Shown here: positions 1-9,800 of the stretch, one piece after another
Layout of the letters: the number at the start of each line of letters is the position of its first letter
Position numbering within the stretch: the stretch's first letter is position 1
DNA from: Dethiosulfovibrio salsuginis
GTDB lineage: Bacteria; Synergistota; Synergistia; Synergistales; Dethiosulfovibrionaceae
Assembly: GCF_900177735.1 (NCBI RefSeq)
Contig: NZ_FXBB01000001.1
Span: 1-64,000 of the forward strand
DNA: 64,000 nucleotides
Direction of reading: 5' to 3'
Translations under genes and position numbers: made by a program
Notes under the pieces: generated by a model
Databases searched by the model: none
Seen by the model: the letters and a program-made list of their open reading frames with translations, nothing else
Told to the model about the DNA's origin: nothing

Positions 1-131
1 CCGCCTTCAAGATGAGATACCTCATTGCATAAGCAAGTAAGGCGTCCTGTAGACGACAGGGTACATAGGCCGGAGGTGGAAGCACGGCAACGTGTGGAGC
101 TGACCGGTACTAATACGCCGAGGCCTTAACC
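1..131 (+). rRNA. 23S ribosomal RNA, 3' end (partial)
   Basis: The window opens inside a 23S rRNA gene. The conserved bacterial 3'-terminal sequence ACCGGTACTAATACGCCGAG followed by GCCTTAACC is directly visible at about 109-130. The exact 3' end is set by comparison with other 23S genes and is uncertain by a few bases. A 5S gene follows about 50 bp downstream, so this is the distal part of an rrn operon. Confidence 0.95.
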
Positions 132-180
132 TCTTTTGGTTTCTCTAGTTCCTATGTCTTGGTGTTTATATTTTGAGAAG

Positions 181-300
181 GTCCTTGGTGACCTTTGCGG
201 AGGGGGTACACCCGGCTCCATGCCGAACCCGGCAGTTAAGCCCTCCAGCGCCGATGGTACTGCGATTTGCTTCGTGGGAGAGTAGGTCGTTGCCAAGGAT
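181..300 (+). rRNA. rrf: 5S ribosomal RNA
   Basis: This is a segment of about 120 nt with matching ends: GTCCTTGG at 181-188 pairs with CCAAGGAT at 293-300, giving the terminal helix. The internal sequence has the 5S signature CATGCCGAACCCGGCAGTTA. It lies directly downstream of the 23S 3' end and is followed by a rho-independent terminator, the normal end of an rrn operon. Confidence 0.95.
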
Positions 301-316
301 CTTTTCTTCAGCTTTT

Positions 317-351
317 AAAAAGGCCCTGTCTCTTTAGAGACAGGGCCTTTT
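317..351 (+). terminator. rho-independent terminator of the rRNA operon
   Basis: A near-perfect hairpin: AAAAGGCCCTGTCTCT pairs with AGAGACAGGGCCTTTT across a two-base loop, with A-tract and T-tract in the outer stem. It separates the rrn operon from the pilus operon promoter immediately downstream. Confidence 0.9.
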
Positions 352-366
352 GGCATATGCCCTCGA

Positions 367-375
367 TGGTATAAT
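367..375 (+). promoter_or_regulatory. extended -10 promoter of the type IV pilus operon
   Basis: TGGTATAAT at 367-375 is a perfect TATAAT with the TGN extension of extended -10 promoters. A good -35 is not evident; TTGGCA at 350-355 is only 14 bp upstream. Transcription would start near 382, giving a short leader before the pilB ribosome-binding site AAAGGAGG. Nearly the same block (ATGGTATAAT followed by CAAAAG) recurs upstream of the major pilin gene. Confidence 0.65.
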
Positions 376-398
376 CAAAAGAGAAAGGAGGGGTAAAT

Positions 399-2087
399 GT
401 GGACAGTTTAAAAAACGTAAAACTAGGGGATATTCTCGTAGACTCTAACGCTCTAACCCCTTCTCAGCTGGAATCCGCCTTACAGGAACAACGTCAAAGC
501 GGCATGAGGCTAGGGGAGATACTTATAAAAAACGGCTGGCTTTCGGAAAACCAGCTTATAGAGGCGCTTTCTACCCAGCTCCACATACCTCAAGTATCGA
601 TCTCTCGATATCGTCCAGAACCCGAGGCTTTGAGGCTAATTCCGCAGGGAATAGCAGAGAGGTTGAAGGTCATCCCTATGAGGATTACCGACGAAGACCA
701 TCTGATGGTCGCTACCTCCGATCCGTTGAATATCGTCGCCGCCGACGAGCTAAGAATGATGTCCGGCAGAGAAATCGATTTTGGACTTTGCCCTGCATCC
801 CATATACTGCGGGATTTAAGCAGAATTTACACCATGCAGGAAACCTTAAACAGCGCGGAGGACCTCGAGATCGTCTCCTCAGGCTCCGAGGGAATAGAAC
901 TAGACCTTGGTCAGGCCATATCCACCGCCGCTGCGGACGATGCGCCGGTGATAAACCTGGTCAACACTATTCTCGAACAGGCGGTCAAAGACAGAAGCTC
1001 GGACATACATATCGAGCCCTTTGAAAAGGACACCCAGGTCAGATACAGGGTGGACGGACAGCTCTTCAACGCTACCAACTTCTCCAGAGGGCTTCACCCT
1101 GCCGTAACCTCTCGTATCAAGATAATGGCCAATATTGACATATCGGAAAAACGAAAGCCCCAGGATGGCCGAATCCTTATCAAGGTAATGGACAGGCGAG
1201 TGGACCTCCGTGTATCGACCTTGCCTACGGTTTATGGCGAAAAAACGGTCATAAGGGTTTTAGACCAGTCAAACGCCATGGTGGGACTGGAAAAACTTGG
1301 TTTCGACCAAAAGGACAGGGATAAAATAGACAGACTTCTCAAGGTCCCCTACGGAATTATATTGGTAACCGGACCTACAGGAAGCGGCAAATCGACGACC
1401 CTTTATTCCTTTTTGGAGAGGATCAACACCCCTGACGTAAACATTGTCACCGTAGAGGACCCGGTGGAATACTCTATAGCCGGTATCAACCAGGTTCAGG
1501 TAAGCGAGAAGGCAGGCAGGACCTTTAGTTCGGTGCTCAGGGCTATACTTAGGCAGGATCCGGACAAGATAATGATAGGGGAGATGAGGGACACCGAGAC
1601 CGCCAACCTGGCCATAAGGGCGGCCCTTACGGGACACCTTGTCCTGTCTACACTTCACACTAACGACGCTCCCAGCGCGGCTATAAGGCTAGGGGACATG
1701 GGAGTTCCTCCTTTTCTGGTCGCCTCGTCGGTGGTAGCGGTCATAGCCCAGAGGCTAGTCCGTCGTCTTTGCCCAGATTGCAAGGTAGAGTACACCGTAG
1801 AGGATCCTATATGTCGATCTCTAGCCCTTCCAGAGGGAAGCAAGGCCTACCGTTCAAGAGGGTGTGACACCTGTCGCGGAACAGGCCACGTAGGAAGGAC
1901 CTCTGTTTTCGAGATAATGGAGATGAACGAAGAGATAAGAAACAGAATAATAGACCAGGAGACTGCGGTTAGCATAAAGAAAGCCGCCATAGCGATGGGT
2001 ATGAGGACACTGAGAGAGGCAGCCCTCTCCAAGGTTTTAGACGGAACCACCACGGTGGAAGAGATGCTTAACGTCACAACCCTATAG
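399..2087 (+). CDS. pilB: type IV pilus assembly (extension) ATPase PilB
   Basis: Cytoplasmic hexameric ATPase that powers pilus extension (GspE/PilB family). The 562-residue length fits. Residues 1-150 resemble the MshEN (GspE_N) domain, followed by the ATPase core with Walker A GPTGSGKST near residue 325, an Asp box (VTVEDPVEY) and the His-box region STLHTNDAPSAAIRL. Two CxxC pairs near 458 (CPDC) and 489 (CDTC) form the zinc site typical of PilB. The start is GTG at 399 with AAAGGAGG just upstream; the overlapping ATG at 397 stops after four codons. It is the first gene of the pilus operon and is followed after 12 bp by pilT. Confidence 0.95.
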   Translation: MDSLKNVKLGDILVDSNALTPSQLESALQEQRQSGMRLGEILIKNGWLSENQLIEALSTQLHIPQVSISRYRPEPEALRLIPQGIAERLKVIPMRITDEDHLMVATSDPLNIVAADELRMMSGREIDFGLCPASHILRDLSRIYTMQETLNSAEDLEIVSSGSEGIELDLGQAISTAAADDAPVINLVNTILEQAVKDRSSDIHIEPFEKDTQVRYRVDGQLFNATNFSRGLHPAVTSRIKIMANIDISEKRKPQDGRILIKVMDRRVDLRVSTLPTVYGEKTVIRVLDQSNAMVGLEKLGFDQKDRDKIDRLLKVPYGIILVTGPTGSGKSTTLYSFLERINTPDVNIVTVEDPVEYSIAGINQVQVSEKAGRTFSSVLRAILRQDPDKIMIGEMRDTETANLAIRAALTGHLVLSTLHTNDAPSAAIRLGDMGVPPFLVASSVVAVIAQRLVRRLCPDCKVEYTVEDPICRSLALPEGSKAYRSRGCDTCRGTGHVGRTSVFEIMEMNEEIRNRIIDQETAVSIKKAAIAMGMRTLREAALSKVLDGTTTVEEMLNVTTL

Positions 2088-2099
2088 GAGGTAAAATAA

Positions 2100-3188
2100 A
2101 TGGGTCTTACCGTGGGAATGCAGGATCTCCTGAGGGACGTCATAAAGAAAAAATCCAGCGATCTGCACCTTAGTGTAGGAAATCCCCCTGCTATGAGGCT
2201 GGACGGTCACCTTATAAAAATGGCCAATGCGGGAATAGTCGAAAGGGAGGATATGGAGATCATCGTATCGGGGCTTCTCTCGGAAGAGCAGATGGAGACC
2301 CTCCGATCGACCAAAGAGATGGACTTTAGCTTCTCTTTTCAGGCACAGGACTACAGCGCAAGGTTTAGGGGAAACTGCTTTTACGAGCTAGGCCAGCTTG
2401 CCATAGCGTTAAGGCTGATCCCCACCGATATCAGGACCATAGACCAGCTGATGTTGCCTGAGGCACTGGCGGATATATGCGATCAAAAAAGAGGACTATT
2501 TTTGGTCACTGGGCCCACAGGGCACGGGAAAAGCACTACTCTCGCTGCGTGCCTACAGCACATAAATTTGACCCGAAAGGAACATATCATCACCATCGAA
2601 GATCCTATAGAATACCTATATAGGTCGGAAAATTCCATTGTCCATCAGAGGGAGATAGGTAGCGACACAAAGTCCTTCTCCGAGGCCCTTAAAAGGGCGC
2701 TGAGACAGGACCCCGACGTCATCCTTATAGGGGAGATGAGGGACTTAGAGACCATCGGGGCGGCCATAACCGCCGCCGAGACGGGGCATTTGGTCTTTGC
2801 AACCCTTCACACCAGAGACGCCTCCCAGTCCATAGACCGGATAATAGACGTCTTTCCTCCCCACCAACAACAACAGATAAGGCTTCAGCTGGCTTCATCT
2901 CTGGTGGGTATCTGCTCCCAGCAGCTTATCCCCATGCCCGGAGGAGGGCGGACCGTGGCCACCGAGCTTTTGAGGGTAAACCCGGCGGTCAGAAACTGTA
3001 TCCGAGAGGGCAAGACGACCCAGATAAAGACGGTAATGCAGACCGGTTCGGACGTAGGAATGCACACCATGGAGCAGAACCTCGCCAGACTGGTGTTGAG
3101 GGGTATACTGACCTTCGATCAGGCGGCAAACTACGCCTACGATAGAAAGGACTTTGAGCGACTGGTTTTTGAAGGTGGAGAGAACTAG
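2100..3188 (+). CDS. pilT: type IV pilus retraction ATPase PilT
   Basis: Cytoplasmic hexameric ATPase that depolymerises pili, giving twitching motility and DNA uptake. It has 362 residues (family about 345). It opens with the PilT-type sequence KKKSSDLHLSVGNPPAMRLDG, shows Walker A GPTGHGKST near 137-145 (His where most members have Ser), the Asp box ITIEDPIEYLY, Walker B region DVILIGEMRD, and the C-terminal motif AVRNCIREGK, the counterpart of the AIRNLIRE retraction motif. That C-terminal motif distinguishes it from PilB. The ribosome-binding site AGGAGG lies just before ATG 2100. It sits between pilB and pilC. Confidence 0.95.
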   Translation: MGLTVGMQDLLRDVIKKKSSDLHLSVGNPPAMRLDGHLIKMANAGIVEREDMEIIVSGLLSEEQMETLRSTKEMDFSFSFQAQDYSARFRGNCFYELGQLAIALRLIPTDIRTIDQLMLPEALADICDQKRGLFLVTGPTGHGKSTTLAACLQHINLTRKEHIITIEDPIEYLYRSENSIVHQREIGSDTKSFSEALKRALRQDPDVILIGEMRDLETIGAAITAAETGHLVFATLHTRDASQSIDRIIDVFPPHQQQQIRLQLASSLVGICSQQLIPMPGGGRTVATELLRVNPAVRNCIREGKTTQIKTVMQTGSDVGMHTMEQNLARLVLRGILTFDQAANYAYDRKDFERLVFEGGEN

Positions 3189-3206
3189 CCCTGAGGAGGA
3201 ATTGCC

Positions 3207-4451
3207 TTGAAGTACAGATATAAAGCCAGAGCCCAGGGTGGTAAGATAGAATCGGGTATAATGGAGGGAACCACAGTTCAGTCGGTGGTGGAGCAGATAA
3301 GAAAAAAAGGGATGCTCCCTATCTCCATAGACAAGGTCGAGGAGAAAAAGGCGGCGGGTAAACAGGCTAAAGATACAGGGTCCTCCAAAGGACTCATACA
3401 CAAAATGAAGCTCATAGGCACGGTTCCCCTGAAGGACAAGGCGGTGTTCTTTCGCCAGCTTTCCACCATGATAAAAGCGGGGGTCAACATAGGATCCTCC
3501 CTAAATATCCTGTCGGACCAGACGAAAAACCTGAAGCTGTCCGACGCCATTTCTCAGGTTAAAAAGAAAGTGGACAGTGGAAACGCCCTCAGCGCGGCGA
3601 TGAAGCTTCACTCCCTCTTTCCCCCTATGTCCATATCCATCATACAGGCGGGGGAGGAAGGGGGAACCTTAGATGGAAGTCTCGAGAGGGTAGCGGACTT
3701 TCTCGAAAGACAGGACGCCCTTCACAAGAAGATAGTCTCCGCCATAACCTACCCAGCGGTGGTAATGGCCTTCTCTATGTTCGTTCTATATCTGCTGATA
3801 ACGGTGGTAATGCCCAAGTTCGCAACGGTCTTCAACAACCTGAACATAGAGCTGCCAGCGGTAACAAAGTTTATGTTCAACTTCGGCATATGGATGGCGG
3901 ACAACTGGATACTCTTTATATCCTCTGTGATCGCCATCGTAGTATCCCTCTCGGCCATAGCGAGATGGAAGGTAACAAAGCCCTACATGGACAGGGTCAA
4001 GCTGAAACTGCCTATCTTCGGCGACCTCATCTTCAAAGCGGATATGGCGAGGTCGACCAGGACTCTGGCGTCGCTGACCCACTCGGGAATACCTATACTA
4101 CAGGCGCTGGACATGACCTCTCGAATATCGGGAAACTCGGTGTTTGAGAACGCCTTCAAGTCCATGGAACTAGCGGCCAGAAAGGGGGCGGGACTAGGGG
4201 ACACCGCCAGGAACATCAAGATATTCCCTCCTATGGTGGCCCATATGCTGAGGGTCGGGGAGGAGACGGGCCAGGTCGACGAAATGTTGAACAAAGTGGC
4301 CGACTGGTTCGAGCTAGAGCTTGACGAGAAGATAAAGAGGCTGACCTCCATACTGGAGCCGGTGCTCATAGTCTTCGTAGGAGGTGTTGTGGCCATAGTG
4401 GCGCTGGCCATCTTCTCACCTATAGTCACGGCGATACAGGAGATGCTGTAG
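3207..4451 (+). CDS. pilC: type IV pilus inner-membrane platform protein PilC
   Basis: Polytopic inner-membrane platform (GspF/PilC family) that couples the motor ATPases to pilin polymerisation. The 414 residues contain two T2SSF repeats: the first holds FFRQLSTMIKAGVNIGSSL and the second STRTLASLTHSGIPILQAL. Strong membrane segments lie near residues 180-200 and 225-250 and at the C-terminus (VFVGGVVAIVALAIFSPIV). The start is TTG at 3207, preceded by GAGGAGGA. About 45 bp separate its stop from a new promoter for the pilin gene. Confidence 0.95.
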   Translation: MKYRYKARAQGGKIESGIMEGTTVQSVVEQIRKKGMLPISIDKVEEKKAAGKQAKDTGSSKGLIHKMKLIGTVPLKDKAVFFRQLSTMIKAGVNIGSSLNILSDQTKNLKLSDAISQVKKKVDSGNALSAAMKLHSLFPPMSISIIQAGEEGGTLDGSLERVADFLERQDALHKKIVSAITYPAVVMAFSMFVLYLLITVVMPKFATVFNNLNIELPAVTKFMFNFGIWMADNWILFISSVIAIVVSLSAIARWKVTKPYMDRVKLKLPIFGDLIFKADMARSTRTLASLTHSGIPILQALDMTSRISGNSVFENAFKSMELAARKGAGLGDTARNIKIFPPMVAHMLRVGEETGQVDEMLNKVADWFELELDEKIKRLTSILEPVLIVFVGGVVAIVALAIFSPIVTAIQEML

Positions 4452-4454
4452 GGA

Positions 4455-4482
4455 TTTACTATTGTGGTTTGTATGGTATAAT
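4455..4482 (+). promoter_or_regulatory. internal promoter of the major pilin gene
   Basis: TATAAT at 4477-4482 has a TGG extension at 4474-4476 and a -35-like TTTACT at 4455-4460, 16 bp upstream. The predicted start near 4489 leaves a leader of about 46 nt before the pilin ATG at 4535. An own promoter would allow the major pilin to be made in excess over the assembly proteins. Confidence 0.65.
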
Positions 4483-4534
4483 ACAAAAGGTTACATAAAT
4501 GATTTTTGATACTAAACTAAGGGAGGGCTTTAGC

Positions 4535-4984
4535 ATGAAAAAGGATATCAAAAGAAACAGAAGGCCAGGATTCACACTGGTTGAGTTGCTCATAGTCATA
4601 ATCATCATCGGTATACTGGCAGGAGGTATGATGTTGGTTGCAGGTGGTAGTACCGACAAGGCCAACGCCACGAAGATAGTCAGCGACCTGAGGACATTGA
4701 AGTCCGCTGCTTTGATGTATTACTCGGATAACAATAAATGGCCTACTGCAGCAAATATGGCAACTGATTTTAAGCCCTACATAGATAAAGATTTTACTGG
4801 TTTTGCCTTAGCTTCTGATGATCAATTTGTGGGATACACTGGCGACTTGATCAAGAACACCGGGGTCCAGGGTGCTCTTAAGAAAATGGCTAAAGAGTCG
4901 GGGCTTTATGGCGGAACGGCAGGGCCCACTACAGCAGCTGGAGACTATGATAGCGAAGATGGTGTCTGGATGAGGCTCCGCTAA
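4535..4984 (+). CDS. type IV pilin, probable major subunit
   Basis: Prepilin with a short basic leader (MKKDIKRNRRPG) and the peptidase site G^FTLVELLIVIIIIGILAGG, including Glu at +5, followed by the hydrophobic N-terminal helix. The mature protein of about 137 residues has no cysteine pair, so the C-terminal disulfide of many Gram-negative pilins is absent. ATG 4535 was chosen because GGGAGGG precedes it and it gives a normal leader length; an in-frame ATG at 4499 would add 12 unsupported residues. The coding sequence after the helix looks richer in A and T than its neighbours. It has its own promoter and is the most likely major pilin; the three following genes look like minor pilins. Confidence 0.9.
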   Translation: MKKDIKRNRRPGFTLVELLIVIIIIGILAGGMMLVAGGSTDKANATKIVSDLRTLKSAALMYYSDNNKWPTAANMATDFKPYIDKDFTGFALASDDQFVGYTGDLIKNTGVQGALKKMAKESGLYGGTAGPTTAAGDYDSEDGVWMRLR

Positions 4985-4985
4985 C

Positions 4986-5354
4986 ATGTCCAGGAGGGCC
5001 TTTTCCCTTGTGGAGACCCTCATAGCCATGGCCATACTGTCCATAGCCCTGGTGGGACTGGCGGCGGTTCCCGTCGCCACCACCAGGCTCATGGTCCACG
5101 GCGTCCAGAGGGAGAAGGCCCTTTCGGTGGCCATGGCCAGGCTCGAGGAGGTCGAGGGAGTCGATCTGGACAACACCTCCTGGGTCGTCAGTTCCGACGT
5201 TGATGGAGGGTATTCCTGGTCCAGGTCTGTGGCTAAGACATCCGACTATCTCCACATCGTCACGGTGGCGGTAAACTGGGACGGTCTCAGAGGGGCTGGA
5301 AGCCTGACCTTATCTCGGGACTACGGGACATCCCGGGACAGAAGGGTGGACTAA
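4986..5354 (+). CDS. minor pilin, PilV/GspI-like
   Basis: Small pseudopilin of 122 residues with the class III signal RRA^FSLVETLIAMAILSIAL. It has Glu at +5 but Ala rather than the usual Gly at -1. The mention of ETLIAMAIL and the later EKALSVAMARLEEVE resemble PilV/GspI prepilins, which sit at the pilus tip and prime assembly. It begins 1 bp after the pilin stop and ends 5 bp before the next minor pilin, so translation is probably coupled. The exact subfamily is inferred from size and order. Confidence 0.85.
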   Translation: MSRRAFSLVETLIAMAILSIALVGLAAVPVATTRLMVHGVQREKALSVAMARLEEVEGVDLDNTSWVVSSDVDGGYSWSRSVAKTSDYLHIVTVAVNWDGLRGAGSLTLSRDYGTSRDRRVD

Positions 5355-5359
5355 GTGAT

Positions 5360-6229
5360 ATGACCTATTGGCCGAAAACAGGATCGAAAAGACGGAAGGC
5401 CTTCACCTTGGTGGAGGTCTTAATTGCTTTGATGATAACGTCGGTCATAGGTGGATCGACGGTGTCCCTCCTCTACACCTACCTGAAAAACTACGAACAG
5501 TCCTCGGAGTACACCACAGCCCTCCAGAGGGGCCAGATGGTCCTGTCCTACCTGGAGCCGGTGGCCCTCTCCGCGGGGCTGGGATTCCCCTCAAGCCCAG
5601 ACCTCTATACCCATGTCGTGAATGGCGACCCCCTGCTAAGCTCCTGGGGAAGCCCTCTCTCCCTGGCCGATAACGGCAGAACCATAAGGATCGTATATTC
5701 CACGGTGCTCGAAGCGGTCACCGCCGATATGGTGGACTTCTCCCCCGGTGGAACGACCTCAGTGGCCCTGACTGGCAATACCGATGGTCTTAATCTGAAT
5801 TACGCCTATGGACCTTCCGACAGTAAGTGGCTCTCCTTCCTATCGACTGGAACTCCATCGCTGACTGGCTCGAGTGCGTCCCCCCTTTCCCTGTCTTTTC
5901 TGGGCAGAGACCCTGTAACCTCCGCTCGTTTCGATCCTCTACTGCTGGTGAGGACCATGGAGGCCTACGTACAGAACGACGAATTTTGCGTAAAGGACAA
6001 TAACGGTGCCGCCCAGCCGGTGGTGAAAGGGGTCCTAAAGATCTACTTCGAGGAACTGGAGGGCAACGTCCTTAAGGTTTCCGTCCTAACCAGAGGGGAC
6101 GCTAGAGAGGGCTTGTCCTCTCCTCAGGAGGCCATTCCCTGGCCCGACGGCGGAAACCCTATAACCGCCGACGACTATCGGTATAAACTGGTCCTTTCAT
6201 CGGCGGTATGGAGGGTGAGAAACCTATGA
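5360..6229 (+). CDS. minor pilin, PilW/GspJ-like
   Basis: Prepilin-like protein of 289 residues with a basic leader and the site KA^FTLVEVLIALMITSVIGG; Glu +5 is present, and the -1 residue is Ala as in the preceding minor pilin. The long C-terminal domain and the place between a PilV-like and a PilX-like gene fit PilW (GspJ family), a component of the tip complex. It overlaps the next gene by 4 bp (ATGA). The C-terminal domain has no motif I can name. Confidence 0.85.
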   Translation: MTYWPKTGSKRRKAFTLVEVLIALMITSVIGGSTVSLLYTYLKNYEQSSEYTTALQRGQMVLSYLEPVALSAGLGFPSSPDLYTHVVNGDPLLSSWGSPLSLADNGRTIRIVYSTVLEAVTADMVDFSPGGTTSVALTGNTDGLNLNYAYGPSDSKWLSFLSTGTPSLTGSSASPLSLSFLGRDPVTSARFDPLLLVRTMEAYVQNDEFCVKDNNGAAQPVVKGVLKIYFEELEGNVLKVSVLTRGDAREGLSSPQEAIPWPDGGNPITADDYRYKLVLSSAVWRVRNL

Positions 6230-6801
6230 GACGGTCGGGCTTTTCGCTTATCATGGTGCTTATAGTGCTGATGGTCGGATCGGCTTTCGTCTTTACCGCC
6301 CTGTACATGGTGGAGAACTTTCACAGTTCCTCCTCCAGGTCGGTACGGCGAATGGAGCTTTACAGCCTTGCTATGTCGGAGCTGGAGGGAGCAAAAGGCT
6401 GGCTCGGTCAGGAGACTGAGTCAAAGCCCTATCCTGTAGGCAAGTACAACGATAAATACGTTCCGGCGTGGGACGAAAAACCCGCAGACGGCGTCCCCTT
6501 CGACTCCCTTGTGGTTCTGAAGAACGGGAGCCCTGTGGTCCGTGATAGGACATCGGGAATATTTACGTCTAGGACCGTCATATACGATCTGGTCTATAAA
6601 AGCAATCTGGGCTACGTCAAAGTGGTGCCTCAAGGAGAAGAGGGGGTATTTTACGGCGATGTAGGTGGAGAGTCGGAGAAGGAGGAGAACTACAAAGGGG
6701 AGGAAATCTCCAATCTTTTGGTCTACCTGATCAGGACGACGGTCTCCGACGATCAGGGAAGGTCCATAACCTTAGAGCAAAGGATACTAAAACTAAAATG
6801 A
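6226..6801 (+). CDS. minor pilin, PilX/GspK-like
   Basis: Starts MRRSG^FSLIMVLIVLMVGSAF: a very short leader, Gly at -1, and Met instead of Glu at +5. Absence of Glu +5 is normal for PilX/GspK-type pilins thought to cap the tip. ATG 6226 was chosen because it overlaps the previous stop (ATGA) and is preceded by GGAGGGTGAG; an in-frame ATG at 6208 is less likely. The 191 residues are followed 18 bp later by the PilY1-like gene, the usual partner of tip minor pilins. Confidence 0.85.
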   Translation: MRRSGFSLIMVLIVLMVGSAFVFTALYMVENFHSSSSRSVRRMELYSLAMSELEGAKGWLGQETESKPYPVGKYNDKYVPAWDEKPADGVPFDSLVVLKNGSPVVRDRTSGIFTSRTVIYDLVYKSNLGYVKVVPQGEEGVFYGDVGGESEKEENYKGEEISNLLVYLIRTTVSDDQGRSITLEQRILKLK

Positions 6802-6819
6802 GGTACAGGAGGTGAAGCT

Positions 6820-9800
6820 ATGAGGTCTGAGCTCAAAAAAACATTTTTGTCTTTTGCGATAGTTATGTCGGTGTTACTGTCCTCCCACTGTGTTTTTGGA
6901 GACGCAAACCTTCCTAGCGTCTTCAAGCCGATCCCTCAGGAGTACGCCACCTACGTACCTCCAAACGTCCTGCTTCTCATAGACACCAGCGGATCCATGC
7001 TCTTTAACCTGAGAGGGGGATATACACACGGGGACGGAGGTGGTCCCTATCGAGGTCAGTTCTATTACGGATATGACACCGATAACAGGAATAACGACCC
7101 CGATGACGGTTCTCTCTCCTACTATCCTCCTGCGACCTATCTGACCCAGGCCCAGATCGACGATCTAGGGCCCTACAGGCTTCGCTATATGGGAAGGGCA
7201 CCTGACGGCAGGTATCTTCACCCTAACGATAGCAGAATGTATATCCTTAAAAAGGTTCTTTGGACCGTCTTCACCGATCCCTCCATGGTGGAGGGCCTGA
7301 AGATCGGTCTTTCGACCTATCATCAGGAGAGAAGATACGACATCCCCGGTCCCGTAACCTACGAGTTCTGGGATTACTCGAATAGGTGGAGATCAAGGCA
7401 GGGCCTTTCCTGGCAACCTACCGGCGAGAGGAGGGGAAAGATGAGGCTTGATTTCGGTTTGATACCCCATTTTTATTATGATTCCTCCCTTTTCTCCGGC
7501 GGAGTTCCTGTTGATAAAATAGGCTCCAACCAGTGGTACGATCTTCTATCCCTCATCGACGGGGTGGAGAACTCGGACAACGACGAGGTGAGGGGGGTAG
7601 GGGCAACACCTCTTGGCAACTCCATCCATTCAGGAGGGAACCCCCCCCAAGATTGCGCCTATTCCTTTATCCAGCCGGCCATAGAGTATCCCTGTCAGGA
7701 CAACTGGCTCATAGTTCTCACCGACGGGGAGGACTCCTATTCCAGCACCCAGCCGGTTACCGCTGTCAGAAACCTGTACGAGGCGAACAAGAAAGATCCC
7801 CACTGGCCTAAACCTCTTGGACAGGAGGCCAAGCCGGTCAGGACTTTCGTCATAGGCATAATAGATCCTCCGTCGACCACCCTGAACAACATGGCCTTTC
7901 AGGGCAGGGCCTGGGAGGTCAACTCAGACATAAAAAGGAACGAAGCCTACTATGCCACCGACACCGACTCTCTGCTGGAGGCCTTCAGGCTCATATTCAG
8001 GACAATTCAGAGCAATAAAAAGTCCTCCTCAGCACCGCCTAAGGTATTGAGCGGCAACGAGGACAGCAATATCGTCTACGCCACGTCATTTGTCCCTCGG
8101 GTGGATGGGGCGTGGCCGGGATATCTCTACAAAAAGGAACTCACCTCAAAAGACGGTTACGAGACCCTGTGGGACGGTACCGACCGGATAAAGCCTTGGG
8201 ATAAGAGGCCGATATACCACGCTCCGTGGTATGATGTTTCCGAGGGATTCCTGTGGAACAGCAACCTTCGCCCCTTCCCTTCCACCGGAGGAGGAGCGGG
8301 GCCTGTGGCCTACCACGCCGGGGTGGAGGATCGATACAGGGATAACTTTACCAGATGGATAAGGGGCGGTCGTTGGGATCAGAGCTCTAACAGGGTTCAC
8401 GTTATGATCGACTCCTACAGAGGGTCCCTATTTGTCATGGGTCCCCCTCCTGGTAGCCGTCCCGACAGCGATTTTAACGCCTTTGCCTACGAGAACAGAC
8501 AGAGAGGAACGGTCCTGTTTAACCAGGGTAACGGAGGAATTTTACAGATAATCAGCGACGACTCGGGAGATGAGATTATGGCCTTTATACCTCCCAATGT
8601 CCTTCATCGATCTAGGATGGCGGGCCTCGTGGACAATCTGGTAGAGAGAAATGAGGGAAGCTCTCGGTATCTTCTGTCTGGCCCTATGGTCGTGGAGGAC
8701 GTGAAGATCAACCCTCCTTACGACCCTGGAGATAAATACAAAACGGTCCTCATAGGGACCCTGGGGTACGGAGGGACAGGTCTCTACGCTCTCGACGTCA
8801 CCGACCCCACGAAGCCCTATTTCCTCTGGGCAAGGGACAGCACCGTCTATTCCGAGGATGGAGTGGGCTTTCATCCCGATAAAAACGACCTTCTTTGGAG
8901 ATACTCTAACGCCGGATCGACCCTGTCCTCCGGGGAGGACGTGTCTAAATCCATCCCCGACCTCAGGCGGGTTCTCGGGCGTCCCTTCATCGGCTGGGTT
9001 AAGGACTCCAGTGAGACTCGGTGGATAACCCTGTTCGGTGCAGGGGCCGGTTCCTCTCAGATTTGGTCCGACGGTTCTATCTCCCTCTCAAACAGAGGGG
9101 ATGAAGGCGGAAGGGCTATCTACGCCCTTGACGTAGCTAACGGAGAACGATTTCACGATCCTATCGTCCACGACGACCTGGGACAGGTCATAGGGGAGAT
9201 AGCGGTGGCTAAGGGGGCAAGCAGAGCGGAGTACCTTAAGATCGACAAAGGCTACGTAGGAGATACGCGTGGACAGATATGGCGTCTGCGATGGGACGAG
9301 AGCGTTCTGGGCAACTGGACTTTGAGCAAACTAGCCGATTTGTCCGGTCCTAAGGGAGTTCCTCCATTCGTTCACGGTCTGGATCTATCTAAGAAACTGG
9401 GCCAAATGTGGATATTCGGCGCAACTGGAGATCCCTTCGATATAGTTCCAAGGAATTCGAGGACCATCTCCGCCGACTGTATAGTCGGTTTTAAGGAGCC
9501 GGAGTCGGAGACCCTTCAACTGAAGGATCTTAAGGCCCTTTCGGGCAAGGAGGATCAGCTGAATCCCGAGGACGACCACGAGGGATGGCTTCTGTCTCTG
9601 GAGGAAGGGGAGTTTTCGACGACCCCTCCGGTGGTCGCTGGGGGCAAGGTGTTCGTAGCCACCTATATCGACTCCGGGGGAAATCCATGCGAGCCCGGAA
9701 ACGCCAGACTCTACGTCCTAGGGGCCTTCGATGGCAAGCCTTTCTTTGACGACGGCGCTAGCGGTAAAAAACGGTACATCGAGCTTAAGGGAGTCAGAAT

